A DNA stretch of 38,589 nucleotides. Source: JAHECQ01 sp047638695 (lineage in GTDB: Bacteria; Actinomycetota; Acidimicrobiia; Acidimicrobiales; SZUA-35). Location of the stretch: positions 1-38,589 of the forward strand of contig JBLINY010000035.1 in the NCBI GenBank assembly GCA_047638695.1. Reading direction: 5' to 3'. Shown piece after piece: positions 1 through 5,882 of this stretch (position 1 is its first letter; every line of letters starts with the position of its first letter). Position numbers and translations under genes: made by a program. A model generated the notes under the pieces. The model saw only the letters and a list, made by a program, of their open reading frames with translations, did not search any database and was not told the DNA's origin.

Positions 1-34
1 CGGCTCCGACGATGATCCAGTCTGTCATCGTCAT
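1..34 (-). CDS. N-terminus of a Rossmann-type (probably flavin/NAD-dependent) oxidoreductase, cut by the window edge
   Basis: The anti-sigma stop codon overlaps an ATG (ATGA at 34-31). The new frame reads MTMTDWIIVGA to the edge of the window, with a second possible ATG at 28. A hydrophobic strand followed by VGA at the extreme N-terminus is typical of the dinucleotide-binding beta-alpha-beta fold of FAD or NAD(P) oxidoreductases. The ATGA overlap implies translational coupling with the sigma/anti-sigma genes. Only 11 codons are visible, so the family is an inference. Confidence 0.45.
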   Translation of the reverse strand, partial: MTMTDWIIVGA

Positions 35-360
35 CGGTTTGTTTCTCCACCTTCGGGGATATCGGTCAGTAGCAGCTTGCCAGTTTCGTAGCCGGCGCCA
101 AAGAGGTCGGCGAACACCACCAGAACCTGCCGGGAATCTAACCGGGCCGCAACCCCAATCTCAAGACGTTCTACCAGGTCACCAGGTGGAGCGAGCACGA
201 GGGCCAATGCTTCGCCGATCGCAGACGCTCCACTCTCGGCATCGAGCTCCTCCAATGTGACGGCGCACTTCTCACACGAATCGATGTGCTTGTCGAGCTT
301 GTCGTCAGCCTCGCCAGACAGCCACTCACGGAGCGATCGTTTAGATGGGTGTCTCCTCAT
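31..360 (-). CDS. Zinc-binding anti-sigma factor (ZAS domain)
   Basis: This 109-residue soluble protein should bind and inhibit the ECF sigma factor encoded just upstream. The zinc-binding anti-sigma signature H-x3-C-x2-C is visible at His25, Cys29 and Cys32. No membrane segment follows, so it is probably cytoplasmic. The ATG at 360 overlaps the sigma stop codon (ATGA), which supports this start; a TTG two codons upstream is possible. Small size, zinc motif and position directly after an ECF sigma gene are the standard arrangement for a cognate pair. What signal releases the sigma factor cannot be read from the sequence. Confidence 0.8.
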   Translation of the reverse strand: MRRHPSKRSLREWLSGEADDKLDKHIDSCEKCAVTLEELDAESGASAIGEALALVLAPPGDLVERLEIGVAARLDSRQVLVVFADLFGAGYETGKLLLTDIPEGGETNR

Positions 361-959
361 GCCCAATCCTCCAACACTGAACCAAGGCGTCGTCGGGCTC
401 TCAGCAGACGGGTCTTCACCGTCGGAAGAGGCACATCGAGCACCCGCGCGATCTCGTCGTAGGGCATGCCTTCCAGCTCTCTCAAGACAACGATGCTGCG
501 AGATAGCTCGTCGAGGTCATCGAGTGCCAGGACGAACTCATCCATGACCGCCTCGCTCTCGACCCGGCGCTCGACAGAACGTTCGGGGATGGTGACGCGC
601 TCAGGAAGGTCGTTGGGATCCATCACCAGCATGCGGCGTGTTCGCAGGGTGGAAATGGCCGTGTTGTGGGCAATCCGCATGACCCAACTACGAAGCGAGG
701 AATCTCCACGGAACGTAGGCAGCGCCATCCAGGCCTTGAGCATTGTGTCCTGGGTGACATCTTCGGCCAGGGCGTTGTCTCGAACCACCGAGAGGGCGAG
801 CCGGTACACGGCGTCACCGTGCTCAAGAACAAGGTTGTGCAACTCGTCCGGGTCGTTAACCGGGGTGGGTGCCTCGTCGGTTGGTCGGCCCGCGCCAGGT
901 CGGACAGCCCACCGTGTGGGGAAGATCCGATCGAGGCGAAACAGGCGCATGAGTGACAT
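357..959 (-). CDS. ECF-type RNA polymerase sigma factor
   Basis: This 200-residue sigma-70 family protein would direct RNA polymerase to a stress or envelope regulon. After about 35 variable residues it has a region 2 (around residues 40-105, with AEDVTQDTMLKAW and LRSWVMRIAHN) and a region 4 helix-turn-helix near the C-terminus (MPYDEIARVLDVPLPTVKTR). Region 3 is absent, as expected for ECF sigmas. It is followed by a coupled anti-sigma gene and then an oxidoreductase start, so the target process may be oxidative. An inverted repeat lies upstream, and a TACGGT hexamer sits 12 nt before the ATG. Confidence 0.88.
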   Translation of the reverse strand: MSLMRLFRLDRIFPTRWAVRPGAGRPTDEAPTPVNDPDELHNLVLEHGDAVYRLALSVVRDNALAEDVTQDTMLKAWMALPTFRGDSSLRSWVMRIAHNTAISTLRTRRMLVMDPNDLPERVTIPERSVERRVESEAVMDEFVLALDDLDELSRSIVVLRELEGMPYDEIARVLDVPLPTVKTRLLRARRRLGSVLEDWA

Positions 960-971
960 AAGGACGCTTTC

Positions 972-977
972 ACCGTA
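972..977 (-). promoter_or_regulatory. Candidate -10 element of the ECF sigma operon
   Basis: On the minus strand TACGGT is followed by 12 nt and the ATG of the sigma gene, giving a very short leader. One arm of a 12-bp inverted repeat (982-993) lies just upstream of it, where an operator or sigma-specific element could sit. Confidence 0.4.
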
Positions 978-981
978 GATC

Positions 982-1052
982 AGTCGCGAGATTTCTTACC
1001 TACTGCGAACCCGCAACGAATAGTCGCAAGAAGTTTCGGGAATCTCGCGACT
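982..1052. repeat. 12-bp inverted repeat upstream of the ECF sigma operon
   Basis: AGTCGCGAGATT (982-993) and its exact reverse complement AATCTCGCGACT (1041-1052) are separated by 47 bp. A degenerate third copy, AGTCGCAAGA, lies at 1022-1031. The near copy overlaps the space just upstream of the sigma gene's putative -10. This could be a paired operator; the binding protein is unknown. Confidence 0.55.
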
Positions 1053-1082
1053 CTTTGGCTTCGACGGGCGTCATTCCATCCG

Positions 1083-1106
1083 GTGAACCGCTGAGTGGTG
1101 GTTCAC
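1083..1106. promoter_or_regulatory. Inverted repeat GTGAACC-N10-GGTTCAC upstream of the membrane protein gene
   Basis: Perfect 7-bp arms at 1083-1089 and 1100-1106 lie 25 bp before the GTG start at 1132. The half-site resembles the GTTCAC units between the two glutamine synthetase genes, but here the orientation is inverted. It may be an operator; the regulator is unknown. Confidence 0.4.
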
Positions 1107-1131
1107 AAGCCCGACAAGCAGGAGATGCGCT

Positions 1132-1818
1132 GTGGATATAGATTTCGATGGAATATTTACCGACACGATAGGACAACTGGCCTCGTTCGTACCGAAGCTG
1201 ATTGCCTTCGTGCTGATCCTCGTGATCGGCATGTTCGTCGCTAAGTGGATCCGACGGATAATCGTCAGCCTGCTGAAGAAGATGAAGTTCGACAGCTATA
1301 TCGACAAGGCCGGTATCGGGGCCCCGCTCGAACGGGCCGGATTCAAAGACAGCGGCCGCTTCGTCGCCATGATCATCTACTACCTGATCATGTTGCTGGT
1401 GCTCAAGCTCTCGCTTAGCGCCTTTGGCCCCAACGACATCTCGACCGCCCTTGATGGTCTCATCGAATGGATCCCCAAGCTGATCGTCGCCATGGTGATC
1501 ATCATCGTCACTGGCCTGGTGGTGAATGCGGTACGAAATATGCTGCAGCCGCTGGCCGCGAATACACCGAACGGTTCCACCCTTGTGATGATCGCAACCT
1601 CGGTGATCTGGGTTATCGGTGGCTTCATGGCCCTCGACCAGATCGAGTTCGCTCGGGACATCGTCGACACGCTGTTCACAGCGCTTATCGGCAGCCTCGG
1701 CCTGATCATGGTCATCAAGTTCGGCGTCGGTGGCATCTGGGCCGCCCGCGACAACTTCTGGCCAAAGGTGTACGACAAGTTCTCGGGCGATGCCGCCGAA
1801 AGCGGTACCAGGACTTGA
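1132..1818 (+). CDS. Membrane protein with conserved TM-helix repeats, related to mechanosensitive channel-like proteins
   Basis: A 228-residue integral membrane protein with about five hydrophobic segments (roughly residues 18-42, 75-95, 112-135, 148-170 and 180-202). Segments 1 and 3 resemble each other: each begins with a proline-lysine step (FVPKLIAF, WIPKLIVA), runs through a glycine-containing helix and ends in a basic patch. This is the pattern of the small conserved TM-helix family often annotated as mechanosensitive channel related. The cytoplasmic beta domain of true MscS is absent. The GTG start has a good ribosome site (AGGAG) a few bases upstream. It is a single-gene unit ended by a strong terminator. 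Pore function is inferred. Confidence 0.65.
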   Translation: MDIDFDGIFTDTIGQLASFVPKLIAFVLILVIGMFVAKWIRRIIVSLLKKMKFDSYIDKAGIGAPLERAGFKDSGRFVAMIIYYLIMLLVLKLSLSAFGPNDISTALDGLIEWIPKLIVAMVIIIVTGLVVNAVRNMLQPLAANTPNGSTLVMIATSVIWVIGGFMALDQIEFARDIVDTLFTALIGSLGLIMVIKFGVGGIWAARDNFWPKVYDKFSGDAAESGTRT

Positions 1819-1863
1819 TCGGCATCCTCTCGGATGGGGCCCTCAGCCCTCCGAGGGGATACC

Positions 1864-1916
1864 GGGACGGGGCCGGTCGGGCGATCCGGCCCCGCCCCAC
1901 TTTCGTTCTTTTCTCT
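1864..1916 (+). terminator. Rho-independent terminator after the membrane protein gene
   Basis: A 13-position stem (1864-1876 with 1886-1898, one A-C mismatch) closes a 9-nt loop and is followed by a T-rich tract (TTTCGTTCTTTT). Confidence 0.85.
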
Positions 1917-2261
1917 CGTTAGATCTGCTGGCTGCACATATTCAACCGGCACGTGAGGATCGGTTCGGTATTCCCTCCTGAATCGATCTGACAACCGCAG
2001 TGGGTCGTGGGCGACACCTGGCCCGCTGCAGCTCGTCCGAGTTCGCTCGGGTCCGGATTCCCTCCCCGGGCCCTGGCCAACTCGGCCTGGTGGTCGGTCC
2101 GACCGGGCGGCATCGGATCGGCCACCGAATCTGTTTGGGGATGGGTCCGGCGTTCACACGCTCGATCGGGCGGCCCAGCTCCACTCTTGTTTTTGAACCC
2201 GGTGACGAAGAGTGAGGAAGAGGGAACAAGGGTCGAACAGCCGGGGTTTCACTGTTCGTAG
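1917..2261. other. Intergenic region with no recognised gene
   Basis: About 345 bp between the terminator and the erpA control region. No reading frame here looks coding. The only structure seen is a 7-bp inverted repeat, CACTCTT (2182-2188) with AAGAGTG (2208-2214), around a 19-nt loop. Confidence 0.5.
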
Positions 2262-2262
2262 G

Positions 2263-2307
2263 TCCTTCAGTACCATTGGAGCTGTTCCTTGGGTACCGTG
2301 AAGGAAC
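2263..2307 (+). promoter_or_regulatory. Nested inverted repeats in the erpA leader
   Basis: GTTCCTT (2284-2290) pairs with AAGGAAC (2301-2307) around a 10-nt loop that contains GGTACC. The right arm can also pair with TCCTTCAGTACC at 2263-2274, so two alternative hairpins are possible. They end four bases before the AGGGAGG ribosome site (2311-2317). A TACCAT hexamer at 2271-2276 could be a -10 element. Confidence 0.4.
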
Positions 2308-2323
2308 GCCAGGGAGGCCAACT

Positions 2324-2647
2324 GTGATCACGCTGACAGATTCCGCATCGACCAAGGTCAAAGAGCTGCTCGCTCAGGAAGGCGACGACGCACTGGCTCT
2401 TCGTGTGGCCGTTCGGCCCGGCGGGTGCAGCGGGTTTAGCTATGAAATGTTCTTCGACAGCGAAGTTGCTGCCGACGACATGGCCAAGACCTACGGCGAG
2501 GGTGTGCGAGTGATCGTGGACCCGAGCAGCGCACAGCTGCTGCTAGGAGCAACCCTCGACTACAAGGATGGCCTGCAACAGGCCGGCTTCGCTATCGACA
2601 ATCCCAACGCCACTCGCTCGTGCGGGTGCGGTCAATCCTTTAGCTGA
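2324..2647 (+). CDS. erpA: A-type iron-sulfur cluster carrier (ErpA/IscA/HesB family)
   Basis: This 107-residue protein receives Fe-S clusters from a scaffold and passes them to apo-enzymes. The three ligand cysteines are present: Cys35 in RPGGCSGFSY and the C-terminal pair Cys100/Cys102 in SCGCG. Length and termini match the family. I chose the GTG at 2324 because AGGGAGG lies six bases upstream and the next residues are the family's usual N-terminus (ITLTDSA); an earlier in-frame ATG at 2276 would add 16 unrelated residues. It stands alone, followed by a hairpin terminator. Fe-S clients nearby could include the 2Fe-2S protein at 3659. IscA and ErpA cannot be told apart from sequence alone. 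Confidence 0.9.
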   Translation: MITLTDSASTKVKELLAQEGDDALALRVAVRPGGCSGFSYEMFFDSEVAADDMAKTYGEGVRVIVDPSSAQLLLGATLDYKDGLQQAGFAIDNPNATRSCGCGQSFS

Positions 2648-2671
2648 TATCGCTTACTTTCGATGTTGAAC

Positions 2672-2695
2672 GGGCCGCCTTCGGGCGGCTCGTTT
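2672..2695 (+). terminator. Hairpin terminator between erpA and the convergent lipoprotein gene
   Basis: An 8-bp stem (2672-2679 with 2684-2691, one G-T pair) closes a TTCG tetraloop and is followed by GTTT. It lies between convergent genes and could serve both. Confidence 0.7.
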
Positions 2696-2724
2696 CGCGC
2701 CCTGGTGTCTGCGGTTTTCGCAGC

Positions 2725-3633
2725 TCAGGCAATCACGTCGAGGGCGGCGGTTAGCTCGGTGGCATCGAAGACGTTGTCAATGCGTTCCACGAGCAGCCCC
2801 GAGCGATCAACGAGGAAGAGCGAGGGTTCGAACGTGAGCCGCAGATCGTCGACGGATGGCGAAGTGCGAAGGTTGGGGTCGGTGAGACCTGTTCCCTCGG
2901 TCGGATTGGCCCAGGGTTCGACGTGTACGAAGCCGATCGATTCGTACGCCGTTGATGCCTCGATCAGCGTGTTGAGTACGGGTCCGCAATACGACGTTGC
3001 ACAGAAGGCTGGGGTGGCAACGAGGAGTGCCATTGGTTGCCCCTCGGCCAACACGTCGGCGGCTGTTCGGGTGTGGAACGGACATGGCCCGTCGAAAAGG
3101 GTGCAGACCGGGTCGACCTCACGAGGTTCGCTGATGGTCGGCGTCTCGAGACTAGGGAACACATCGCCCGTGATGGGCAGATCGATCTCGGCCGGGTCGA
3201 ACGCTTGGACGGGAAGCACCAGAATCGTGTCTCCGACCGTGACCTCGAAGTCGTAGATGCCAACCTCTGGCAGCGTGGTTCGCACGGCGTAATACCGCAG
3301 CAGGTTGGCGTGTTCGTGATCACCAGCGCCGGGAGCGTGGTCGTGGTCGACGATGCGGCCGGCGACGGCGAGGGTCTCGATCACTTCGCCGTTGAGGAGG
3401 ACCCGGACGGCCACTTCGGCCGCGTCGGCAAGATCAGCGCCGCCGTCGACGAGTCCGAACGGCAGTCGTTCAGGCCGGCCGGCTGCAATCACCCGATTGG
3501 TGCTGAAGAGACTGACGATCTGCGGCCCCTGTCGCTGGCTGTCTGATTGGGTACCCGACCCAGTGCACGCGTTGAGAAACGTGGCCAGGGAGCCGAGCGC
3601 CCCGATGCTGAGGAAGTGACGACGTGAGGACAC
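2725..3633 (-). CDS. Tat-exported lipoprotein with a C-terminal thioredoxin-like domain
   Basis: A 302-residue secreted lipoprotein. The N-terminus has a twin-arginine motif (SRRHFL) and a lipobox FLNAC with Cys23 as the lipid anchor. A middle beta-rich region carries a His/Asp-rich stretch (about residues 97-108). The C-terminal 100 residues look thioredoxin-like: Cys211 and Cys216 (FCATSYCGPVL) follow a strand, and FEPSLFLVD resembles the cis-proline strand. Spacing is C-x4-C rather than the classical C-x2-C. Two more cysteines lie at about 177 and 184. A redox or metal-delivery role outside the membrane is an inference. The GTG at 3633 was chosen because it lies 8 nt after TACGGT; a GTG at 3636 is equally possible. 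It is divergent from the gene at 3659. Confidence 0.65.
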   Translation of the reverse strand: MSSRRHFLSIGALGSLATFLNACTGSGTQSDSQRQGPQIVSLFSTNRVIAAGRPERLPFGLVDGGADLADAAEVAVRVLLNGEVIETLAVAGRIVDHDHAPGAGDHEHANLLRYYAVRTTLPEVGIYDFEVTVGDTILVLPVQAFDPAEIDLPITGDVFPSLETPTISEPREVDPVCTLFDGPCPFHTRTAADVLAEGQPMALLVATPAFCATSYCGPVLNTLIEASTAYESIGFVHVEPWANPTEGTGLTDPNLRTSPSVDDLRLTFEPSLFLVDRSGLLVERIDNVFDATELTAALDVIA

Positions 3634-3641
3634 CACGGCTG

Positions 3642-3647
3642 ACCGTA
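3642..3647 (-). promoter_or_regulatory. -10 element (TACGGT) of the lipoprotein gene, overlapping the divergent -10
   Basis: TACGGT on the minus strand lies 5 nt before GTG 3636 and 8 nt before GTG 3633, the leaderless spacing seen elsewhere. It shares bases 3646-3647 with the plus-strand TATCCT. Confidence 0.55.
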
Positions 3648-3651
3648 TCCT
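3646..3651 (+). promoter_or_regulatory. -10 element (TATCCT) of the xanthine-dehydrogenase-like gene
   Basis: TATCCT is followed by exactly 7 nt and the GTG at 3659, predicting a leaderless mRNA. It overlaps the divergent -10 by two bases. Confidence 0.55.
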
Positions 3652-3658
3652 CGGCCTG

Positions 3659-5260
3659 GTGGTGAACAGCCGGCAGGTCAACCCATCAGCCCCTTCTGAG
3701 GATGCGGTGCTTCAGTTGGAGGTGAACGGTCAGCAGGTAGAGGTTCCCGATAGCGGAGACACACTGCTTGGACTGTTGCGCGATCACCTCGGTCTCAGCG
3801 GTCCAAAGGACGGTTGCAGTCCGCAAGGACAGTGTGGTTGCTGCACGGTGCTGGTGGACGGGCAGCCAAGGGTGGCGTGCGTAACACCGGCGCGGCGGGT
3901 GCGTGGTCGGTCAGTCACCACGATCGAGGGGTTGGCACCCGAGCGACAACAGGCTTGGGGTGACGCACTCTGCGCGACGGGGGGCAGCCAATGCGGCTTT
4001 TGTACACCTGGCATCGTGCTTCGTCTCGAAAATCTGGCAGCCCAGCCGGAAACAACCGAGGCGGCAGTCGACCAGAGCTTGCTCGCGCACCTCTGCCGCT
4101 GCACGGGATGGCAGACGATTAGCGAAGCGTTTCGGCTTGTCGCCGATGGCCAACCGGTCGATCTTTCCGGCCGAGACCTGGAGGCAGCCAGTCGTCGCGC
4201 AGAGCTGGAAGGGCGCCAGCCGCAACGGGTGTCGCCAGAGGTGGCGCTCGGGCGCGGCGGCTTCGCTGCTGACACCGCGCCGTCAGACTCGCTACGGGCA
4301 ATCCCCGATGGGAGCGGCGGTTGGGTGGTTGGCGAGACCCTGCACGAAGCCCGAGTGGCCGCTGCGAAAACACAGGGGCGGCGGACGACCGCTGGGCATA
4401 CGTGGCCGTTGGAGGTTCCGGAGGGTCAGTGGGAGGCAAGGCTCCGGACGACCTGGGTTGAGCCTGGCTACCTCGAGACTGATGCAGCCTGGAGCCAGCC
4501 GGGAGGCGAGCCCAGCTCGCCATTGGCGAATGGCGGAGCGTTCGGGGCAAAAACCAGCAGCCCGATCGGTGTCGCGGCCCGTGAGCTGGCCGATCTCCAC
4601 AACCGACCGGTTCTGGCTCTGGCCAGCAGAGAGGACACGGTGCAATGGGGTCCGAAGCGCCCTCCCGTGGCCGGTGGGGCCAATGCTGACGGCACCGGAC
4701 ATCTTCGTGTCGTCGCAACGCCGGGAGTGGCGGAAGCGATTGCATTGGTAGCTCCGGGGCTGACGGTGGAAGAGGTCGAGGTGGTCGGGCCTTCGACATC
4801 GGTCGGGATCCGGGGGGCCGGGTGGACTGAAGCAGTCGTGCTGTTGGCTGGTGCTCGCGGCGAGGTCGGGACCGTTACAGCTCCGAATGGGGCCGAGGCG
4901 TCGGCCGACGTTGTTCGTGAGCCCGACGGATCGATCAGTCAACTCTCGGTTGCCGTCAGGTGCGGGGAGGTACTGGACGACGTTGTCCTGCGCTCGTACT
5001 GCATCGGGGCAGCGCATATGGCGTACTCCTGGGTGACCTCCGAGGCCCTTATGGTCGACGACGAAGGCGAGGTTCACGATCTCACCATTCGTAGTTTTGG
5101 CATCACCCGGGCCATTGATATGCCGACGGTCGATGTCGTGATTCACCCGGATGAGGGCGAACCGGTGAATGGCTCGGACGCGGTGTTCGCAGCGGTCGCC
5201 GCCGCTGTGTGGTTGTCGTCGGAGTGCACGACAGAGTGGCCGGTAGGATCGGCCACATGA
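3659..5260 (+). CDS. Compact single-chain xanthine-dehydrogenase-like protein (2Fe-2S domains fused to a shortened Mo-subunit-like region)
   Basis: 533 residues. The first 165 form a complete small subunit of the xanthine dehydrogenase/CO dehydrogenase family: a plant-type 2Fe-2S site (Cys53, 59, 62, 74) and the second all-helical 2Fe-2S site (Cys112, 115, 146, 148; QCGFCTPG and LCRCTGW). The remaining 370 residues resemble pieces of the molybdopterin large subunit: a GGAFGAK motif at 292-298, a SRED...GPKRPP segment at 323-336, and a C-terminal GEPVNGSDAV (501 onward) that aligns with the family's GEP catalytic-glutamate region. Normal large subunits have about 750 residues, so most of the cofactor-binding core is missing. 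The substrate is unknown. The start rests on the promoter spacing. The stop overlaps the RidA start (ATGA), implying an operon. Confidence 0.7.
   Translation: MVNSRQVNPSAPSEDAVLQLEVNGQQVEVPDSGDTLLGLLRDHLGLSGPKDGCSPQGQCGCCTVLVDGQPRVACVTPARRVRGRSVTTIEGLAPERQQAWGDALCATGGSQCGFCTPGIVLRLENLAAQPETTEAAVDQSLLAHLCRCTGWQTISEAFRLVADGQPVDLSGRDLEAASRRAELEGRQPQRVSPEVALGRGGFAADTAPSDSLRAIPDGSGGWVVGETLHEARVAAAKTQGRRTTAGHTWPLEVPEGQWEARLRTTWVEPGYLETDAAWSQPGGEPSSPLANGGAFGAKTSSPIGVAARELADLHNRPVLALASREDTVQWGPKRPPVAGGANADGTGHLRVVATPGVAEAIALVAPGLTVEEVEVVGPSTSVGIRGAGWTEAVVLLAGARGEVGTVTAPNGAEASADVVREPDGSISQLSVAVRCGEVLDDVVLRSYCIGAAHMAYSWVTSEALMVDDEGEVHDLTIRSFGITRAIDMPTVDVVIHPDEGEPVNGSDAVFAAVAAAVWLSSECTTEWPVGSAT
5244..5249 (+). 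promoter_or_regulatory. Internal -10 element (TAGGAT) before the RidA gene
   Basis: TAGGAT lies 7 nt before the ATG at 5257, inside the 3' end of the preceding gene. RidA may therefore have its own leaderless transcript as well as being translationally coupled. Confidence 0.45.
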
Positions 5261-5601
5261 GCAAGCCAGTCGGTCCGTACACGCCAATCGTCAAAGCCGG
5301 CCAGTGGCTGGTGTCGTCCGGTCAGATCGGGATCGTCGATGGTGCCCTCGTTGAGGGTTTCGAGGGTCAGTTCCGGCAGGCGCTCGCCAACCTGACTGCC
5401 CTGTTGGAAGGCGAGGGTTCGTCGCTCGACGCCGTTACCAAGACCACAGTGTTTCTTACCTCCATGAACGACTACGCCGAGATGAATGACATCTACCTGT
5501 CGGTGTTCGGCGACCATCGTCCGGCTCGATCGGCTGTGGCCGTTGCGGCGTTGCCGTTGGGTGCACTCATCGAGATCGAAGCAACCGCGTTCGTCGGCTG
5601 A
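5257..5601 (+). CDS. RidA family (YjgF/YER057c/UK114) enamine/imine deaminase-like protein
   Basis: A 114-residue protein of the Rid family, whose best known members hydrolyse reactive enamine/imine intermediates such as 2-aminoacrylate. It has the family hallmarks: GPYTPIVKAG near the N-terminus, SGQIG, the conserved arginine in RPARSAV (Arg91) and the C-terminal LPLGALIEIEA (Glu108). The arginine is the residue needed for deaminase activity in RidA proper. The ATG at 5257 overlaps the upstream stop, so it is probably co-expressed with the oxidoreductase-like protein, and may handle reactive imines from that chemistry (inference). Confidence 0.88.
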   Translation: MSKPVGPYTPIVKAGQWLVSSGQIGIVDGALVEGFEGQFRQALANLTALLEGEGSSLDAVTKTTVFLTSMNDYAEMNDIYLSVFGDHRPARSAVAVAALPLGALIEIEATAFVG

Positions 5602-5633
5602 GATTCTCCCGGGTCGTGGCAGATCGCTCGATC

Positions 5634-5639
5634 TAGGGC
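5634..5639 (+). promoter_or_regulatory. Candidate -10 element (TAGGGC) of the 53-residue membrane protein
   Basis: TAGGGC lies 8 nt before the GTG at 5648. The last base departs from TANNNT, so support is weaker than for the other sites. Confidence 0.35.
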
Positions 5640-5647
5640 ACACTGGT

Positions 5648-5809
5648 GTGGTGATCGGCGCAATCATCATCGTGGTCGTCTTGCTCGTCCTCATCCCCGT
5701 GGGGTTCTTGATGAGCATGGTGCTGCCGGCAAGCGTGCTGGGCCTACTGCTCCAGACCAAAGCCGAGAACGATCACGCCGACAGCGAGTTGCTCGAAACC
5801 AACTACTGA
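5648..5809 (+). CDS. Small single-span membrane protein of unknown function
   Basis: 53 residues: a strongly hydrophobic segment from residue 2 to about 35 followed by a polar acidic tail ending HADSELLETNY. The composition matches other small actinobacterial membrane proteins but I recognise no family. GTG at 5648 (or 5651) is chosen from the TAGGGC hexamer upstream; no ribosome site is visible. It lies between ridA and serS, with only 73 bp to the serS start. Its length and clear membrane/tail organisation make it more credible than a random frame. Confidence 0.5.
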   Translation: MVIGAIIIVVVLLVLIPVGFLMSMVLPASVLGLLLQTKAENDHADSELLETNY

Positions 5810-5869
5810 CGAATCTGCGGCCATCATCGATGGCGGGTGAAGTCACCCCTCATGCGGGCCCTGAGACAG

Positions 5870-5875
5870 TACGGT
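5870..5875 (+). promoter_or_regulatory. -10 element (TACGGT) of serS
   Basis: TACGGT lies exactly 7 nt before the GTG at 5883, consistent with a leaderless serS transcript. No clear -35 is seen. Confidence 0.55.
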
Positions 5876-5882
5876 CGGGCTC

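Noticed and set aside
2645..2700. erpA stop TGA as a possible selenocysteine codon, since a tRNA-Sec exists and the frame stays open downstream
   Set aside because: The stop falls at the normal C-terminus of the family (CGCGQSFS), a terminator follows at once, and the open frame downstream is antisense to the lipoprotein gene.
4292..5287. 331-codon open frame antisense to the xanthine-dehydrogenase-like gene
   Set aside because: Shadow frame; the plus-strand frame holds the recognisable iron-sulfur motifs.
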